Shown: piece after piece, positions 16,971-26,943 of the stretch | Layout: the number at the start of each line of letters is the position of its first letter | Numbering within the stretch: position 1 is the first letter of the stretch | From: Nocardia transvalensis | GTDB lineage: Bacteria > Actinomycetota > Actinomycetes > Mycobacteriales > Mycobacteriaceae | Assembly: GCF_015477765.1 (NCBI RefSeq) | Contig: NZ_JADLQQ010000003.1 | Span: forward strand, 717,058-781,057 | DNA: 64,000 nt | Direction: 5' to 3' | Notes under the pieces: model-generated | The model's database searches: none | What the model was told of the DNA's origin: nothing | Seen by the model: only the letters and a program-made list of their open reading frames with translations | Translations under genes and position numbers: made by a program

Positions 16971-17816
16971 TCAGTTTTGTCCGAGTCGCCACAGCGGTGA
17001 GACGGGGCCGTGGCCCGCGCCGAGATCGTAGGAGGCCTTCAGGCAGCGGGTGGTCCATTCCTTGGCGAAGGCGACGGCATCGGGGACGTCGTAACCGTGG
17101 GCGAGGGCGCAGGCCGTCGCGGCGGCCAGGGTATCGCCCCCGCCGTGATCGTTGCCGGTGGCGATGCGCGGGGCCGACAGCTCGTGGAAGCGGTCGCCGT
17201 CGTAGAGCAGATCGGTGCTGAAGTCGGACGAGCGCAGATGCCCGCCCTTGACGATCGCCCAGCGCGGGCCGAGTTTGTGCAGCGCCTCGGCGGCCCGGCG
17301 GGCGCTGCGGTCGTCGGTGACCTCGATGCCGGTGAGCAGCCGGACCTCGTCCAGGTTCGGGGTCACCACGGTCGCCAGCGGAATCAGCGTGTGCCGCAGG
17401 GCATCCAGCGCGGAGGCGTGCAACAGCGGATCGCCGTGCATCGAGGCCGCGACCGGGTCCACGACGAAGGGGATCTCGCCGTCCCGCCCGATGCCGACCT
17501 CCCGGCAGACCTGCGCGACCGCCTCGATGATGGCCGTCGACGCCAACATGCCGGTCTTGGCCGCGCCGACGCCGATATCGCCCACCACGACCCGCACCTG
17601 ATCGGCCACGGTCTGCGGCGGAATCTCGTGAAATCCGCTGACGCCGAGGGTGTTCTGCACCGTCACCGCGGCGACGGCCACACATGCGTGCACGCCCAGC
17701 AGCGCCATCGTGCGGGAATCGGCCTGGATGCCCGCACCACCGCCGGAATCCGTCCCGGCGATGGTGAGGACGCGGACGGGCGTCCGGCCTTCGGGGGTCA
17801 ACGGCAAAAGCTTCAC
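16971..17816 (-). CDS. thiD: hydroxymethylpyrimidine / phosphomethylpyrimidine kinase ThiD
   Basis: This 281-residue ribokinase-like enzyme phosphorylates HMP and then HMP-phosphate in thiamine synthesis. The N-terminal substrate loop is TIAGTDSGGGAGIQAD (about 19-34) and VDPV near 123 is present. The C-terminal anion hole reads HGGGDTLAAA rather than the E. coli HGTGCTLSAA, so an aspartate replaces the catalytic cysteine; this also resembles pyridoxal kinases, so dual use is possible. The start is a GTG at 17816 with AGGGT upstream. thiC lies 2.5 kb away on the same strand, separated by inserted genes. In M. tuberculosis thiD and thiC are adjacent (from memory). Confidence 0.88.
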   Translation of the reverse strand: MKLLPLTPEGRTPVRVLTIAGTDSGGGAGIQADSRTMALLGVHACVAVAAVTVQNTLGVSGFHEIPPQTVADQVRVVVGDIGVGAAKTGMLASTAIIEAVAQVCREVGIGRDGEIPFVVDPVAASMHGDPLLHASALDALRHTLIPLATVVTPNLDEVRLLTGIEVTDDRSARRAAEALHKLGPRWAIVKGGHLRSSDFSTDLLYDGDRFHELSAPRIATGNDHGGGDTLAAATACALAHGYDVPDAVAFAKEWTTRCLKASYDLGAGHGPVSPLWRLGQN

Positions 17817-17867
17817 GAGACAGACCCTACGACGCGGCTGGGCGGCCGGGGTGCGGGATGCACGCGA

Positions 17868-17905
17868 GCCGCCCTCCCCGCGGGGTCTCCGGCGGGAAGG
17901 GCGGC
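17868..17905 (-). terminator. hairpin terminator after the epoxide hydrolase gene
   Basis: GCCGCCCTCCCC at 17868-17879 pairs with GGGAAGGGCGGC at 17894-17905, with one mismatch and a 14-base loop. It lies 15 bases beyond the stop of the minus-strand epoxide hydrolase reading frame and before thiD. Confidence 0.6.
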
Positions 17906-17919
17906 GGTCCGTGCGGCGA

Positions 17920-19004
17920 TCAGCGCACCTTGGCGAAGAATTCGGTGATCTCGGTGGCCATCAGCTCGGGGGCGACGTGGTGCAGGTAGTGGGTGTACAC
18001 GTCGTGGGTCTTCCATTCGACGATATTGCCGTGGTCGCGGTCGGCGAACCGGCGGATGCCGTGGAAGTCGCCGCTGGAGCCGACCAGCGACAGCGGCACC
18101 GTGGTCGGTTCGGTGGGCTGTTCGGCCTTGGCCTTCTCGAAGTAGTGCCGGATGGCCGAGCCGGCGCTGCCGCTGAACCAGTGGATCGCGATATTGGTCA
18201 GCACGAATTCGTCGTCCAGATCCGGGCCGAGCAGCTGGGAGTTCCAGCCGACCAGGCCCGCGGGGGATCCATGATCGCGTGGGCCAGCGTCTGCGGCTGC
18301 TGCGACTGCAGGATGTTGAAGCCCATCTTGTTCTTGACGAACCAGTCCAGGGTCGCCAGCGACTGCTGCTCGTCCTCGGTCAGGTTCGTCAGCTCCGCCG
18401 GATCGCCCGTGGGGAACGAGTACACCTGCGAAATCTGCACGCCCACCACGTTTTCCGGCGCCACCCGGCCGAGTTCGGGGGAGATCTGTGCGCCACCGTC
18501 GTTGCCGACCGCGCCGTAGCGGGTGTACCCGAGCCGCTGCATCAGCTCCGCCCAGGCGCGGGCGATGCGCTGATCGTTCCAGCCGGCCTCGGTGGTCGGG
18601 CCGGAGAACGCGTATCCGGGCACCGACGGGATCACCAGGTCGAATCCGGCCGCGGTGAGGGGTTCGATCACGCCGAGGAATTCGACGAAGGTGCCCGGCC
18701 AGCCGTGGGTCAGGATCAGCGGAAAGCTGTTGTCCCGCTCCGAGGTCACGTGCAGGAAGTGGATGTCCTGGCCGTCGATCTCGGTGATGAACTGCGGGTA
18801 GGCGTTCAGCCGCTGCTCGACCTCGCGCCAGTCGAATCCGTCGCGCCAGTAGTTCACCAGGTGACGCACCCGGTCGACGCTCACGCCGTACGTGTCGCCC
18901 GAGCCGGGGATCTGGTCGGCCCACCGGGTGCGGGCCAGCCGCTCCTGCAGATCGTCGAGGTCGGCCTGGGGGATCTCGATGCGGAAGGGGCGGATGGCGT
19001 TCAT
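17920..19004 (-). pseudogene. epoxide hydrolase (EphB-like alpha/beta hydrolase), interrupted by a one-base frameshift
   Basis: The coding sequence starts at the ATG at 19004 (AAGGAG upstream) and reads as an N-terminal epoxide-hydrolase domain followed by the alpha/beta core: LTHGWPGTF near the HGWP oxyanion hole, PSVPGYAFSG, and the nucleophile region YGAVGNDGG. Near 18262-18266 it leaves frame in a run of five Gs. The remaining third, with the lid and the catalytic-histidine region (DFHGIRRFADRDHGN, YLHHVAPE), continues in another frame to 17920. One extra base in the run restores an alignable protein of about 361 residues. This may be a real inactivation or a homopolymer sequencing error. 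It is divergent from a TetR gene with two operators between. Confidence 0.85.
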
Positions 19005-19021
19005 TGGTCTCTCCTTGTTGG

Positions 19022-19037
19022 AACGGAATGTTTCGTT
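19022..19037. promoter_or_regulatory. operator 1 between epoxide hydrolase and TetR genes
   Basis: AACGGA and TTCGTT flank a four-base spacer: a 16-bp near-palindrome with one mismatch. It shares half-sites with operator 2, whose start lies 34 bp away. It sits directly upstream of the epoxide hydrolase start. Confidence 0.65.
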
Positions 19038-19055
19038 CTGATTGAACTGTAACAG

Positions 19056-19071
19056 AACGGATCATTCCGTT
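19056..19071. promoter_or_regulatory. operator 2 between epoxide hydrolase and TetR genes
   Basis: AACGGA and TCCGTT are perfect 6-bp arms around TCAT. The site lies 21 bases before the TetR start codon. Outer arms of the two sites (19022-19030 and 19063-19071) are also mutually complementary, so the pair forms one larger nested inverted repeat centred at 19046. Confidence 0.68.
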
Positions 19072-19091
19072 TCAAGTGCTACTCTGAAGTC

Positions 19092-19736
19092 ATGCCGAAA
19101 ACAGCCGAAACACCAGCTCGCAAGGGTCTGCCGGGCCGCAAGGCGCAGGCCGCCCGCAACGATGGGATCATCCTGGACGCTGCCCGGGAGGTATTCCTCG
19201 CCGATCCGAGCGCCCCGATCGCCGCGGTCGCCGAACGGGCCGGAGTGGGGATCAGTGCCCTGTATCGCCGCTACGCCTCGAAGGAGGTGCTGCTGCGCAC
19301 GCTGTGCTACGACGGCCTGCGCCGCTACAACGCCGAAGCCGAAGCGGCGCTGGAGAATCCGGATGACTGGCAGGTGCTGGTGGAGTTCCTGCAGCGGGTG
19401 GTCGACGCCGATGTGCACTCGCTGACCGTGCGATTGGCGGGGACGTTCACTCCCGATGCCGAGATTGTCCCCGACCTGCAGCGGGCCGGGGAACTGAACG
19501 AGGAGATCATGCGTCGGGCGCACCGGTCCGGGCGACTGCGCGCCGATGTCACCGCCCACGACCTCGGGCTGATCCTGGAGTCGTGCGCCGCGATCTCGCT
19601 GCCGGACTCGGCCCGCACCGCTCAGCTGCGCCGCCGTATGTTGGCCCTGCTGATCGACGGTCTGACGGTGGAGGGTGGGCTGCCGGGTCCACCACCGGGG
19701 CCGAACGAATTCGCCCACCGCTGGCAGCGGCGATGA
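19092..19736 (+). CDS. TetR family regulator, divergent from epoxide hydrolase
   Basis: This is a repressor-type protein of 214 residues. After a basic N-terminus, the helix-turn-helix occupies about residues 22-68 (ILDAAREVFLADPSAPIAAV, ERAGVGISALYRRYASKE), followed by a helical effector domain. It is divergently transcribed from the epoxide hydrolase gene with 87 bases between the start codons. That gap holds two related palindromes, so it very probably controls both genes. The inducer is unknown; an epoxide or its diol is a reasonable guess. Confidence 0.9.
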   Translation: MPKTAETPARKGLPGRKAQAARNDGIILDAAREVFLADPSAPIAAVAERAGVGISALYRRYASKEVLLRTLCYDGLRRYNAEAEAALENPDDWQVLVEFLQRVVDADVHSLTVRLAGTFTPDAEIVPDLQRAGELNEEIMRRAHRSGRLRADVTAHDLGLILESCAAISLPDSARTAQLRRRMLALLIDGLTVEGGLPGPPPGPNEFAHRWQRR

Positions 19737-19792
19737 ATTTCACGCGAGTACGTCGTCCAAAGACAGTACCTACGCTCTGAGAGGATCCCCCG

Positions 19793-20200
19793 GTGAACTG
19801 GACTCTGGAAGTGGTGATCGTTCCGGTCTCGGACGTCGACCGCGCCAAGGACTTCTACAGCAGGCAACTCGGCTTCGCCGTCGACCACGACACGGAGATC
19901 GGCGAGGACATCCGCATCGTTCAGCTCACCCCGCCGGGCTCGGGGTGCTCGATCGTCATCGGCAAAGGGGCGGTGCCGAAGATGGAGCCCGGGTCGTTGA
20001 AGGGGCTGCAATTGGTCGTGCCCGATATCCGCCGCGCCCGTGCGGAACTCGCCGAACGCGGCGTGACCGTCAGCGAGGTCCAGGTGATCGGCGAGAACCC
20101 GCGCCCGGTCCCGGACCCGCTCGACAATGTCGGCTTCTGCTTCTTCGACGATCCGGACGGCAACAGCTGGGCGGTTCAACAGATTTCCAGCCGCGCCTGA
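19793..20200 (+). CDS. VOC family protein (glyoxalase/bleomycin-resistance fold)
   Basis: This is a 135-residue protein with two beta-alpha-beta-beta-beta modules typical of the vicinal oxygen chelate family (DVDRAKDFYSRQLGF near 18-32, and DNVGFCFFDDPDGN near 107-120). Candidate metal or substrate positions are present, but the reaction cannot be assigned: glyoxalase-like, dioxygenase and binding-protein roles all occur. The start is a GTG at 19793 with GAGAGGA upstream. It follows the TetR gene by 56 bases on the same strand and may be read with it. Confidence 0.85.
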   Translation: MNWTLEVVIVPVSDVDRAKDFYSRQLGFAVDHDTEIGEDIRIVQLTPPGSGCSIVIGKGAVPKMEPGSLKGLQLVVPDIRRARAELAERGVTVSEVQVIGENPRPVPDPLDNVGFCFFDDPDGNSWAVQQISSRA

Positions 20201-20266
20201 ACCCCCGTCGACCCAGCGGAAGCCGGGGCCAGGCGGGACCCCGACCTCCGCCGGGACGACGGGGGT
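20201..20266. terminator. long imperfect hairpin between convergent VOC and thiC genes
   Basis: The whole 66-base gap folds on itself. ACCCCCGTCG at 20201-20210 pairs perfectly with CGACGGGGGT at 20257-20266, and the pairing continues inwards with a few mismatches (AGCGGA with TCCGCC, CCGGGG with CCCCGA). The central loop is about ten bases. It starts on the base after the VOC stop and ends nine bases before the thiC stop, so it can terminate both. Its form resembles dispersed REP-like palindromes. Confidence 0.7.
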
Positions 20267-20274
20267 GGGGAGTG

Positions 20275-22037
<1,763 letters not shown>

Positions 22038-22079
22038 GTTGGCACTGTGTGGTTGTCCTCGGCCGAGGTTACCCGACTG

Positions 22080-23471
22080 TCACCTCTCGTTCGGCCCGAT
22101 CGGCCAACCGAGGGCTCCGGCCAGCGCATTCAGGTTGATGATGATCTGCTGGACGAAGGCGTCCGGATTGGCGTACATCGAGATCACGTTCTCGGTGCGG
22201 CAGCCGACCTGATCGGGCGCATTCGGCGCGAGCCGGCCCTTGATCCAATTGAACGCATCGGCCAGCCCGAGCGTAGTCAGGGTCAGGTGCTCGCTGAGGT
22301 GATCACGCTTGTAGACGACGGAGGTGCCGCCATCACACCACTGCTTCACCATCCGATCGTTGGACCACACCGGCACCGCCTCGTCGAAGACGGCCTGATA
22401 GACGAATGTCGGCGCGGTGGGCGGGTTATGGCCGAGCACCGTGGAGTCGAACACCTCCCGGATCTCCGGCAAGGCCAGGAAATCGGCGATCGGGATGGTC
22501 AGGTACCGCTGATAGTCGACGAACATCTGGGTGAGCGCATTGCGCGGCAGGCACTGGCGGGCGATGGTGTCCATCAATGCCCGGCCCTCCGGGGTCAGGT
22601 AGCGGTCGGTGGTCTCGCCGAATTTCGGGTAGGCCTTGCGCAGCGAGGCCATGCCGATGCCGACCAGGCTGGAGAACATCGAGCCGTTCACGTGCAGCAG
22701 CGACTGCACATCCGAGGTCGGTGCGCCCATGGCCACGGCCTTGATATTGAGTTCGGGGGCGTAGGTGGGCTGCATTTCCGCTGCCCAACCGGTGCCCATA
22801 CCGCCGCCCGAATAACCCCACAGCGCGACCGGGGTGTTCGCGCCGTCCAGGCCCAGCGGCTCGAACCGTTCGGCGGCGCGCACGCCGTCGAGAACCATGT
22901 AGCCGGGCTCCTTGGCGACGGCCAGATGTCCGTCCAGACCCTCGAAGTCCGGGATCGAGACCGCGTACCCCTCGCTGATCGCGGCCGCCAGCGCCAGATA
23001 TTCGCTATTGGAGTGGATGCCCTCCAGCCCCGCGAGGCCGGTACCGAGCTGCAGCACATACGAGGGAGCGCATTGGGGCGCGGTGCTGTCGTAGTAGAAC
23101 TGGCTCGACAGCAGCGGGCGGTGATTGCGGGGATTGGCGCCCATCGGCAGCGCGACGGTGGTGACCGCGACGGTGGGCTGGTCGTTCAGGTCGGTCGTGC
23201 GATACAGCAGCTGCCAGGATTTGACGCGCACCGGCAGGATGGTCGCCACCGCCAGCTGGACCGGCCGCGACCGCAGAATCGTGCCTGGTTCGGTGGCCTC
23301 GAATCCCTCCGGTGGCTGATAGAACGGGTCCACCTGTGGCGCAAGCGGTTCCGCCGCGGCGGGCGCGGCCGTGACATTTCCGAGCAGGGCTGCGGTGGCG
23401 ATGGTGAGCAGCATGGTCAGCACGGCGGCCAGTACCCGTCGGCTGCGGCGATCCCCGTTGATCACAGACAC
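22080..23471 (-). CDS. secreted lipase (LIP family, triacylglycerol lipase-like)
   Basis: This is an exported serine hydrolase of about 463 residues. An Arg-rich start (RRSRR) and a hydrophobic stretch (about 13-35) ending in APAAA-EP form a signal peptide. The nucleophile motif is GYSGG with S221, and a histidine in KRDHLSEHL is a candidate acid-base residue. The fold and length match secretory lipases common in Nocardia, Rhodococcus and mycobacteria, acting on triacylglycerols or esters. The GTG at 23471 is chosen because GAAGGA lies just upstream; an ATG at 23489 is the alternative. It is divergent from a TetR gene with an 18-bp palindrome between. Confidence 0.85.
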   Translation of the reverse strand: MSVINGDRRSRRVLAAVLTMLLTIATAALLGNVTAAPAAAEPLAPQVDPFYQPPEGFEATEPGTILRSRPVQLAVATILPVRVKSWQLLYRTTDLNDQPTVAVTTVALPMGANPRNHRPLLSSQFYYDSTAPQCAPSYVLQLGTGLAGLEGIHSNSEYLALAAAISEGYAVSIPDFEGLDGHLAVAKEPGYMVLDGVRAAERFEPLGLDGANTPVALWGYSGGGMGTGWAAEMQPTYAPELNIKAVAMGAPTSDVQSLLHVNGSMFSSLVGIGMASLRKAYPKFGETTDRYLTPEGRALMDTIARQCLPRNALTQMFVDYQRYLTIPIADFLALPEIREVFDSTVLGHNPPTAPTFVYQAVFDEAVPVWSNDRMVKQWCDGGTSVVYKRDHLSEHLTLTTLGLADAFNWIKGRLAPNAPDQVGCRTENVISMYANPDAFVQQIIINLNALAGALGWPIGPNER

Positions 23472-23530
23472 GTCCTGTCCTTCCCTCATCAGGTGACAGG
23501 AATTACAGCACGACACCCACTTGCCAACAA

Positions 23531-23548
23531 GAGTTCTTTTTGGAACTC
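23531..23548. promoter_or_regulatory. palindromic operator between lipase and TetR genes
   Basis: GAGTTC and GAACTC are perfect 6-bp arms around TTTTTG. The site lies 19 bases before the TetR start and about 60 bases before the lipase start, where a single repressor could control both directions. Confidence 0.62.
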
Positions 23549-23567
23549 GTCCTACTATGGTCGGAAT

Positions 23568-24251
23568 ATGACCCGCAGCAACTCCGCCGCGCGGCCCTCA
23601 CCGGTCCCGCCGCGGCGCCGAATCCGCGGTCTCGACGCCGAGGAGCGCAGCGCTCAGCGTCGTCGGCAGCTTCTGGATTCGGCCACCGAACTGTTTGCCC
23701 GGCAGAGCTTTTCGGGCACCTCGATCGAGCAGATCTGTCAGCACGCCTATGTGGGTACGAAGGGGTTCTACGACCACTTCGAGAGCAAGGAGGCGTGCTA
23801 CATCGCATTGTTGCAGCAAATCACCGAGCACATTCAGCAAAAGGTGATCGAGGTGGCGGTCGAGGTGGCCGAGCGGCCGTGGCCGGAGCGCACGGCGGCG
23901 GTGATCAAGGCCTTCGTGCACGCCTTCGCCGACGATCCTCGATTGGCGAAGGTCAGCTTCGGTGAGGCGGGCGGCATCTCGCCGACCGTGGAGCAGCAGC
24001 GTCGGAGAAACCGGCGCTGGTCGGCGGCATTCCTGGACTCGCAGTGGGCCGGGGAGCCCGACGCGGACCCCGAGGTGCAGCGGCGGCGCCTCGCGCTGGC
24101 ACTGGCCACCATCGGTGGCATGTTCGAACTGGTCGCCGATTGGCTGCACCATCACGACGACGGCGGGTCACCGGATGCGGTCGAGACGCTGATCGACGAT
24201 CTCATTCATTTCTTCCGGGCGGTGGACGCCGGTCGGCAGGCGGTGGGGTGA
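23568..24251 (+). CDS. TetR family regulator, divergent from secreted lipase
   Basis: This 227-residue regulator has a 25-residue disordered Pro/Arg-rich start, then a clear helix-turn-helix (about 33-80: LLDSATELFARQSFSGTS, ICQHAYVGTKGFYDHFESKE) and a helical effector domain. It likely represses the divergent lipase gene and itself through the palindrome at 23531; a fatty acid or acyl-CoA inducer would fit but is inference. The 3' end overlaps the end of the convergent fahA by 46 bases. Confidence 0.9.
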   Translation: MTRSNSAARPSPVPPRRRIRGLDAEERSAQRRRQLLDSATELFARQSFSGTSIEQICQHAYVGTKGFYDHFESKEACYIALLQQITEHIQQKVIEVAVEVAERPWPERTAAVIKAFVHAFADDPRLAKVSFGEAGGISPTVEQQRRRNRRWSAAFLDSQWAGEPDADPEVQRRRLALALATIGGMFELVADWLHHHDDGGSPDAVETLIDDLIHFFRAVDAGRQAVG

Positions 24252-25483
24252 GGCCGGTCCTGCCGACGCGGTCCCTCGTCACCGTGCAGGATCCGGCCTC
24301 TTACCTCGCCCAGGGCAATGCGCGAGCCACCGGCACCCGGTGCGGTGGCGGTGATCACCACCTCGTCGCCGTCCTCCAGGAAGGTGCGCTTGGCGCCACC
24401 GATGTCGAGGGGTTCGCTACCGCCCCAGGACAATTCGATGAACGAGCCGCGCTGATCGCGTTCCGGGCCGGAGATGGTGCCGGAGGCGTAGAGGTCGCCG
24501 GGGCGGGTCGAGGCGCCGTTGACCGTCAGATGCGCCAGCATCTGCGCCGGGGACCAGTACATGCGCCGGTACGGCGGGGTGGCGACGAGCTCGCCGTTCC
24601 AGTGCACCGCCAATTCCAGGTCCAGGCCCCAGTTTTCGCGTTCGTGCAGATACGGCAGCGGTTCGGGATCCTGGCCGGGCAGCGGGACGCGCGCGGACTG
24701 CAGCGCGGCCAGCGGGGTGATCCAGGCCGATATCGAGGTGGCGAAGGATTTGCCGAGGAACGGGCCGAGCGGCTGGTACTCCCACGCCTGGATGTCGCGG
24801 GCGGACCAGTCGTTGACCAGCGCCACCCCGAAGACGTGGTCGGCGAACGCGTCGACCGGAATCGGCTGTCCCAGTGCCGATCCCGAGCCGACGACGAAGC
24901 CGAGTTCGGCCTCGATGTCCAGTCGCTGCGACGGCCCGAAATCCGGTCGGCCCGACGGTGTCCGGCGCTGGCCGCACGGCCGGGTGATCTCCGTGCCCGA
25001 GGCGATCACGGTTCCGGCGCGGCCGTGATAGCCGACCGGGAGATGTCGCCAATTCGGCAGCAGCGGTTCGCTGTCCGGGCGGAAGAGCCGGCCCAGATTG
25101 GTGGCGTGGTCGATGCTGGCGTAGAAGTCGACGTAATCGCCGATGGCGACGGGCAGCGTCAACCGGACCGACGAGACCGGATGGACCGCCGCGGCGGGCA
25201 GCTCGGCGGCGATCAGCTCCTGCACGCGTTCGCGCACCTCCCGCCAGCGGGTCGGTCCCTGTGCCAGGAAGGCGTTCAGGCTTGGCCGTGCGAAGGTCGA
25301 ATCCTCCAGTACCGCAGCCAGATCCAGCACATGGTCGCCGATCCGGACGCCGACCCGGAAGTCACTACCACCGGCTGCGGGGGCGAAGACGCCGTAGGGC
25401 AGATTGTCGGGGCCGAACGGGGAGTCGGCCGGAACCTCGAGGCGCACCGTCTTTTCGCTCATGCCTGCTGTCTGTTCGCTCAT
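24206..25483 (-). CDS. fahA: fumarylacetoacetase
   Basis: This enzyme catalyses the last step of tyrosine/homogentisate breakdown, cleaving fumarylacetoacetate to fumarate and acetoacetate. The 425-residue protein shows the FAH N-terminal SH3-like domain (VRLEVPADSPFGPDNLPYG) and the catalytic domain with DYVDFYASIDHATNLG, YHGRAGTV, and the metal-site DIEAELGFVVG. The ATG at 25483 overlaps the hmgA stop (ATGA), so the two are coupled. An in-frame ATG at 25462 is an alternative. The C-terminal tail (beyond about 410) is Arg/Pro-rich and overlaps the convergent TetR gene. Confidence 0.95.
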   Translation of the reverse strand: MSEQTAGMSEKTVRLEVPADSPFGPDNLPYGVFAPAAGGSDFRVGVRIGDHVLDLAAVLEDSTFARPSLNAFLAQGPTRWREVRERVQELIAAELPAAAVHPVSSVRLTLPVAIGDYVDFYASIDHATNLGRLFRPDSEPLLPNWRHLPVGYHGRAGTVIASGTEITRPCGQRRTPSGRPDFGPSQRLDIEAELGFVVGSGSALGQPIPVDAFADHVFGVALVNDWSARDIQAWEYQPLGPFLGKSFATSISAWITPLAALQSARVPLPGQDPEPLPYLHERENWGLDLELAVHWNGELVATPPYRRMYWSPAQMLAHLTVNGASTRPGDLYASGTISGPERDQRGSFIELSWGGSEPLDIGGAKRTFLEDGDEVVITATAPGAGGSRIALGEVRGRILHGDEGPRRQDRPHPTACRPASTARKK

Positions 25484-26688
25484 TCCTGCTCCGTAGCGGG
25501 GCCGCGGCCCGTCCAGGTCCATGCGTAGTTCGGATCCTCGCAGGCCAGCGCGCCCTCGCCGAGGCCCAGTGGCCGGAAGGTGTCGACCATGACCGCCAAC
25601 TCGTCGAAGAATTCCACGCCGATGCTGCGCTCGTAGGCGCCCGGCTGCGGGCCGTGCGCATATCCGCCCGGATGCACCGACACCGAACCCTGTCCGATGC
25701 CGGATCCCTTGCGCGCCTCGTAATTTCCGCCGCAGTAGAACATGATCTCGTCGGAGTCGACGTTGGAGTGGTAATAGGGCACCGGAATCGACAGCGGGTG
25801 GTAATCCACCTTGCGGGGAACGAAGTTGCAGATCACGAAGTTGGTGCCCTCGAATGCCTGGTGCACCGGCGGTGGCTGGTGGACGCGCCCGGTGATCGGC
25901 TCGAAGTTCTCGATGTTGAACGCGTACGGATACAGGTAGCCGTCCCAGCCGACCACATCGAACGGATGTGTGGCATAAACGAGGCGGGTGCCCACGATCT
26001 CGCCGCCCGGGCGATGTTTGACCAGGACCTCCACCTCCGTCCCGGCCTCGGTCAGCAGTTCGGTCGGACCGTGCAGGTCGCGTTCGCAGTAGGGCGAATG
26101 CTCCAGGAACTGTCCGTATTTCGACAGGTAACGCTTGGGCGGGGCGATGTGGCCGGTCGCCTCGATCACGTACGCGCGCAGTGGTTCCCCGCCCGCGGGA
26201 CGCCAGCGGTGGGTGGTCGCACGCGGCAGCAGCACCTGATCGCCCTGGCGGACCGGCAGCGCGCCGAACACCGTATCGACGGTGCCCGAGCCGGACTCGA
26301 TGTACGCCAGCTCGTCGCCGATCGCATTGCGATACAGCGGGGATTCCCGCTGCGCGGCGACATAGGAGATGCGCACATCGTCGTTGCCGAGAATGAGCCG
26401 GCGGCCCGTCACCACGTCGGTATCGGCGGCGGCATCACCCGGGAACAGGTCGTGTAGTCGCAGATGTCGGTGGCGCAGTGGATGATTCGGCACCGTCCGC
26501 TGATTCGGCGGCTCCCAGGGGGTGGAGTCCACGATCGCCGGTGGTAGTGCGCGGTGATACAGCAGCGAGGAGTCGCCGGAGAAGCCCTCCTCTCCCATCA
26601 GCTCCTCGTAATAGAGCTGCCCCTGCTCGTCGCGATGTTGGGTGTGCCGCTTCGGAGGCACCGACCCCAGTTGCCGATAGAACGCCAT
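25480..26688 (-). CDS. hmgA: homogentisate 1,2-dioxygenase
   Basis: This non-haem iron dioxygenase opens the homogentisate ring to maleylacetoacetate. The protein (402 residues from the ATG at 26688, with GGGAGA upstream) begins MAFYRQLGSVPPKRHTQ as in actinobacterial homologues. It has the cupin iron-ligand region near the C-terminus (PYYHSNVDSDEIMFYCGGNYEAR, then HPGGYAHGPQPG). A longer reading from 26736 adds 16 residues and has no good ribosome-binding site. With fahA downstream it forms the lower homogentisate pathway; the isomerase gene is not in this window. Confidence 0.93.
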   Translation of the reverse strand: MAFYRQLGSVPPKRHTQHRDEQGQLYYEELMGEEGFSGDSSLLYHRALPPAIVDSTPWEPPNQRTVPNHPLRHRHLRLHDLFPGDAAADTDVVTGRRLILGNDDVRISYVAAQRESPLYRNAIGDELAYIESGSGTVDTVFGALPVRQGDQVLLPRATTHRWRPAGGEPLRAYVIEATGHIAPPKRYLSKYGQFLEHSPYCERDLHGPTELLTEAGTEVEVLVKHRPGGEIVGTRLVYATHPFDVVGWDGYLYPYAFNIENFEPITGRVHQPPPVHQAFEGTNFVICNFVPRKVDYHPLSIPVPYYHSNVDSDEIMFYCGGNYEARKGSGIGQGSVSVHPGGYAHGPQPGAYERSIGVEFFDELAVMVDTFRPLGLGEGALACEDPNYAWTWTGRGPATEQE

Positions 26689-26822
26689 GCCCGGTCTCCC
26701 GCCAGGTTGCTGGTCGGATGGTTCGCTTTTTTGCATCCTATCTAGGCTGATTGCTCGCGTGGAGGCTGTTTCGCCAACAATCTGACTCAGACCTGATTCA
26801 ATCCTGCCCGGATCATGAGATG

Positions 26823-26905
26823 CACCCTGTCGACCACTGGCTGATTCGGATCCCTGTCGCCCGCTGGCTGATTCTCATCCCTGTCGCCCGCGAGCCGGTT
26901 CTCAT
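26823..26905. repeat. repeat array A: three 27-bp units leading into a palindrome
   Basis: Three in-phase 27-bp units start at 26823, 26850 and 26877, each beginning with (A/C)(T/A)CCCTGTCG and most continuing CCCGCTGGCTGATTCTC; units 2 and 3 share their first 15 bases. A fourth unit start at 26904 runs directly into the left arm of the palindrome at 26906. The rest of the 255-base gap between hmgA and the TetR gene holds nothing else clear. It is not a CRISPR: there are no spacers. Confidence 0.75.
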
Positions 26906-26939
26906 CCCTGTCGGCCGGCCGCCAGGCCGGGCGACAGGG
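26906..26939. repeat. 34-bp palindrome (copy 1), terminator of the TetR gene
   Basis: Two 15-bp arms with one mismatch flank the loop GCCA. The outer six bases are CCCTGT and ACAGGG, the inner four GGCC and GGCC. It lies four bases beyond the stop of the minus-strand TetR gene. It shares its ends, inner arms, loop and length with palindromes at 35875 and 36129, while the middle of the arms differs with paired changes. Confidence 0.8.
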
Positions 26940-26943
26940 CACC

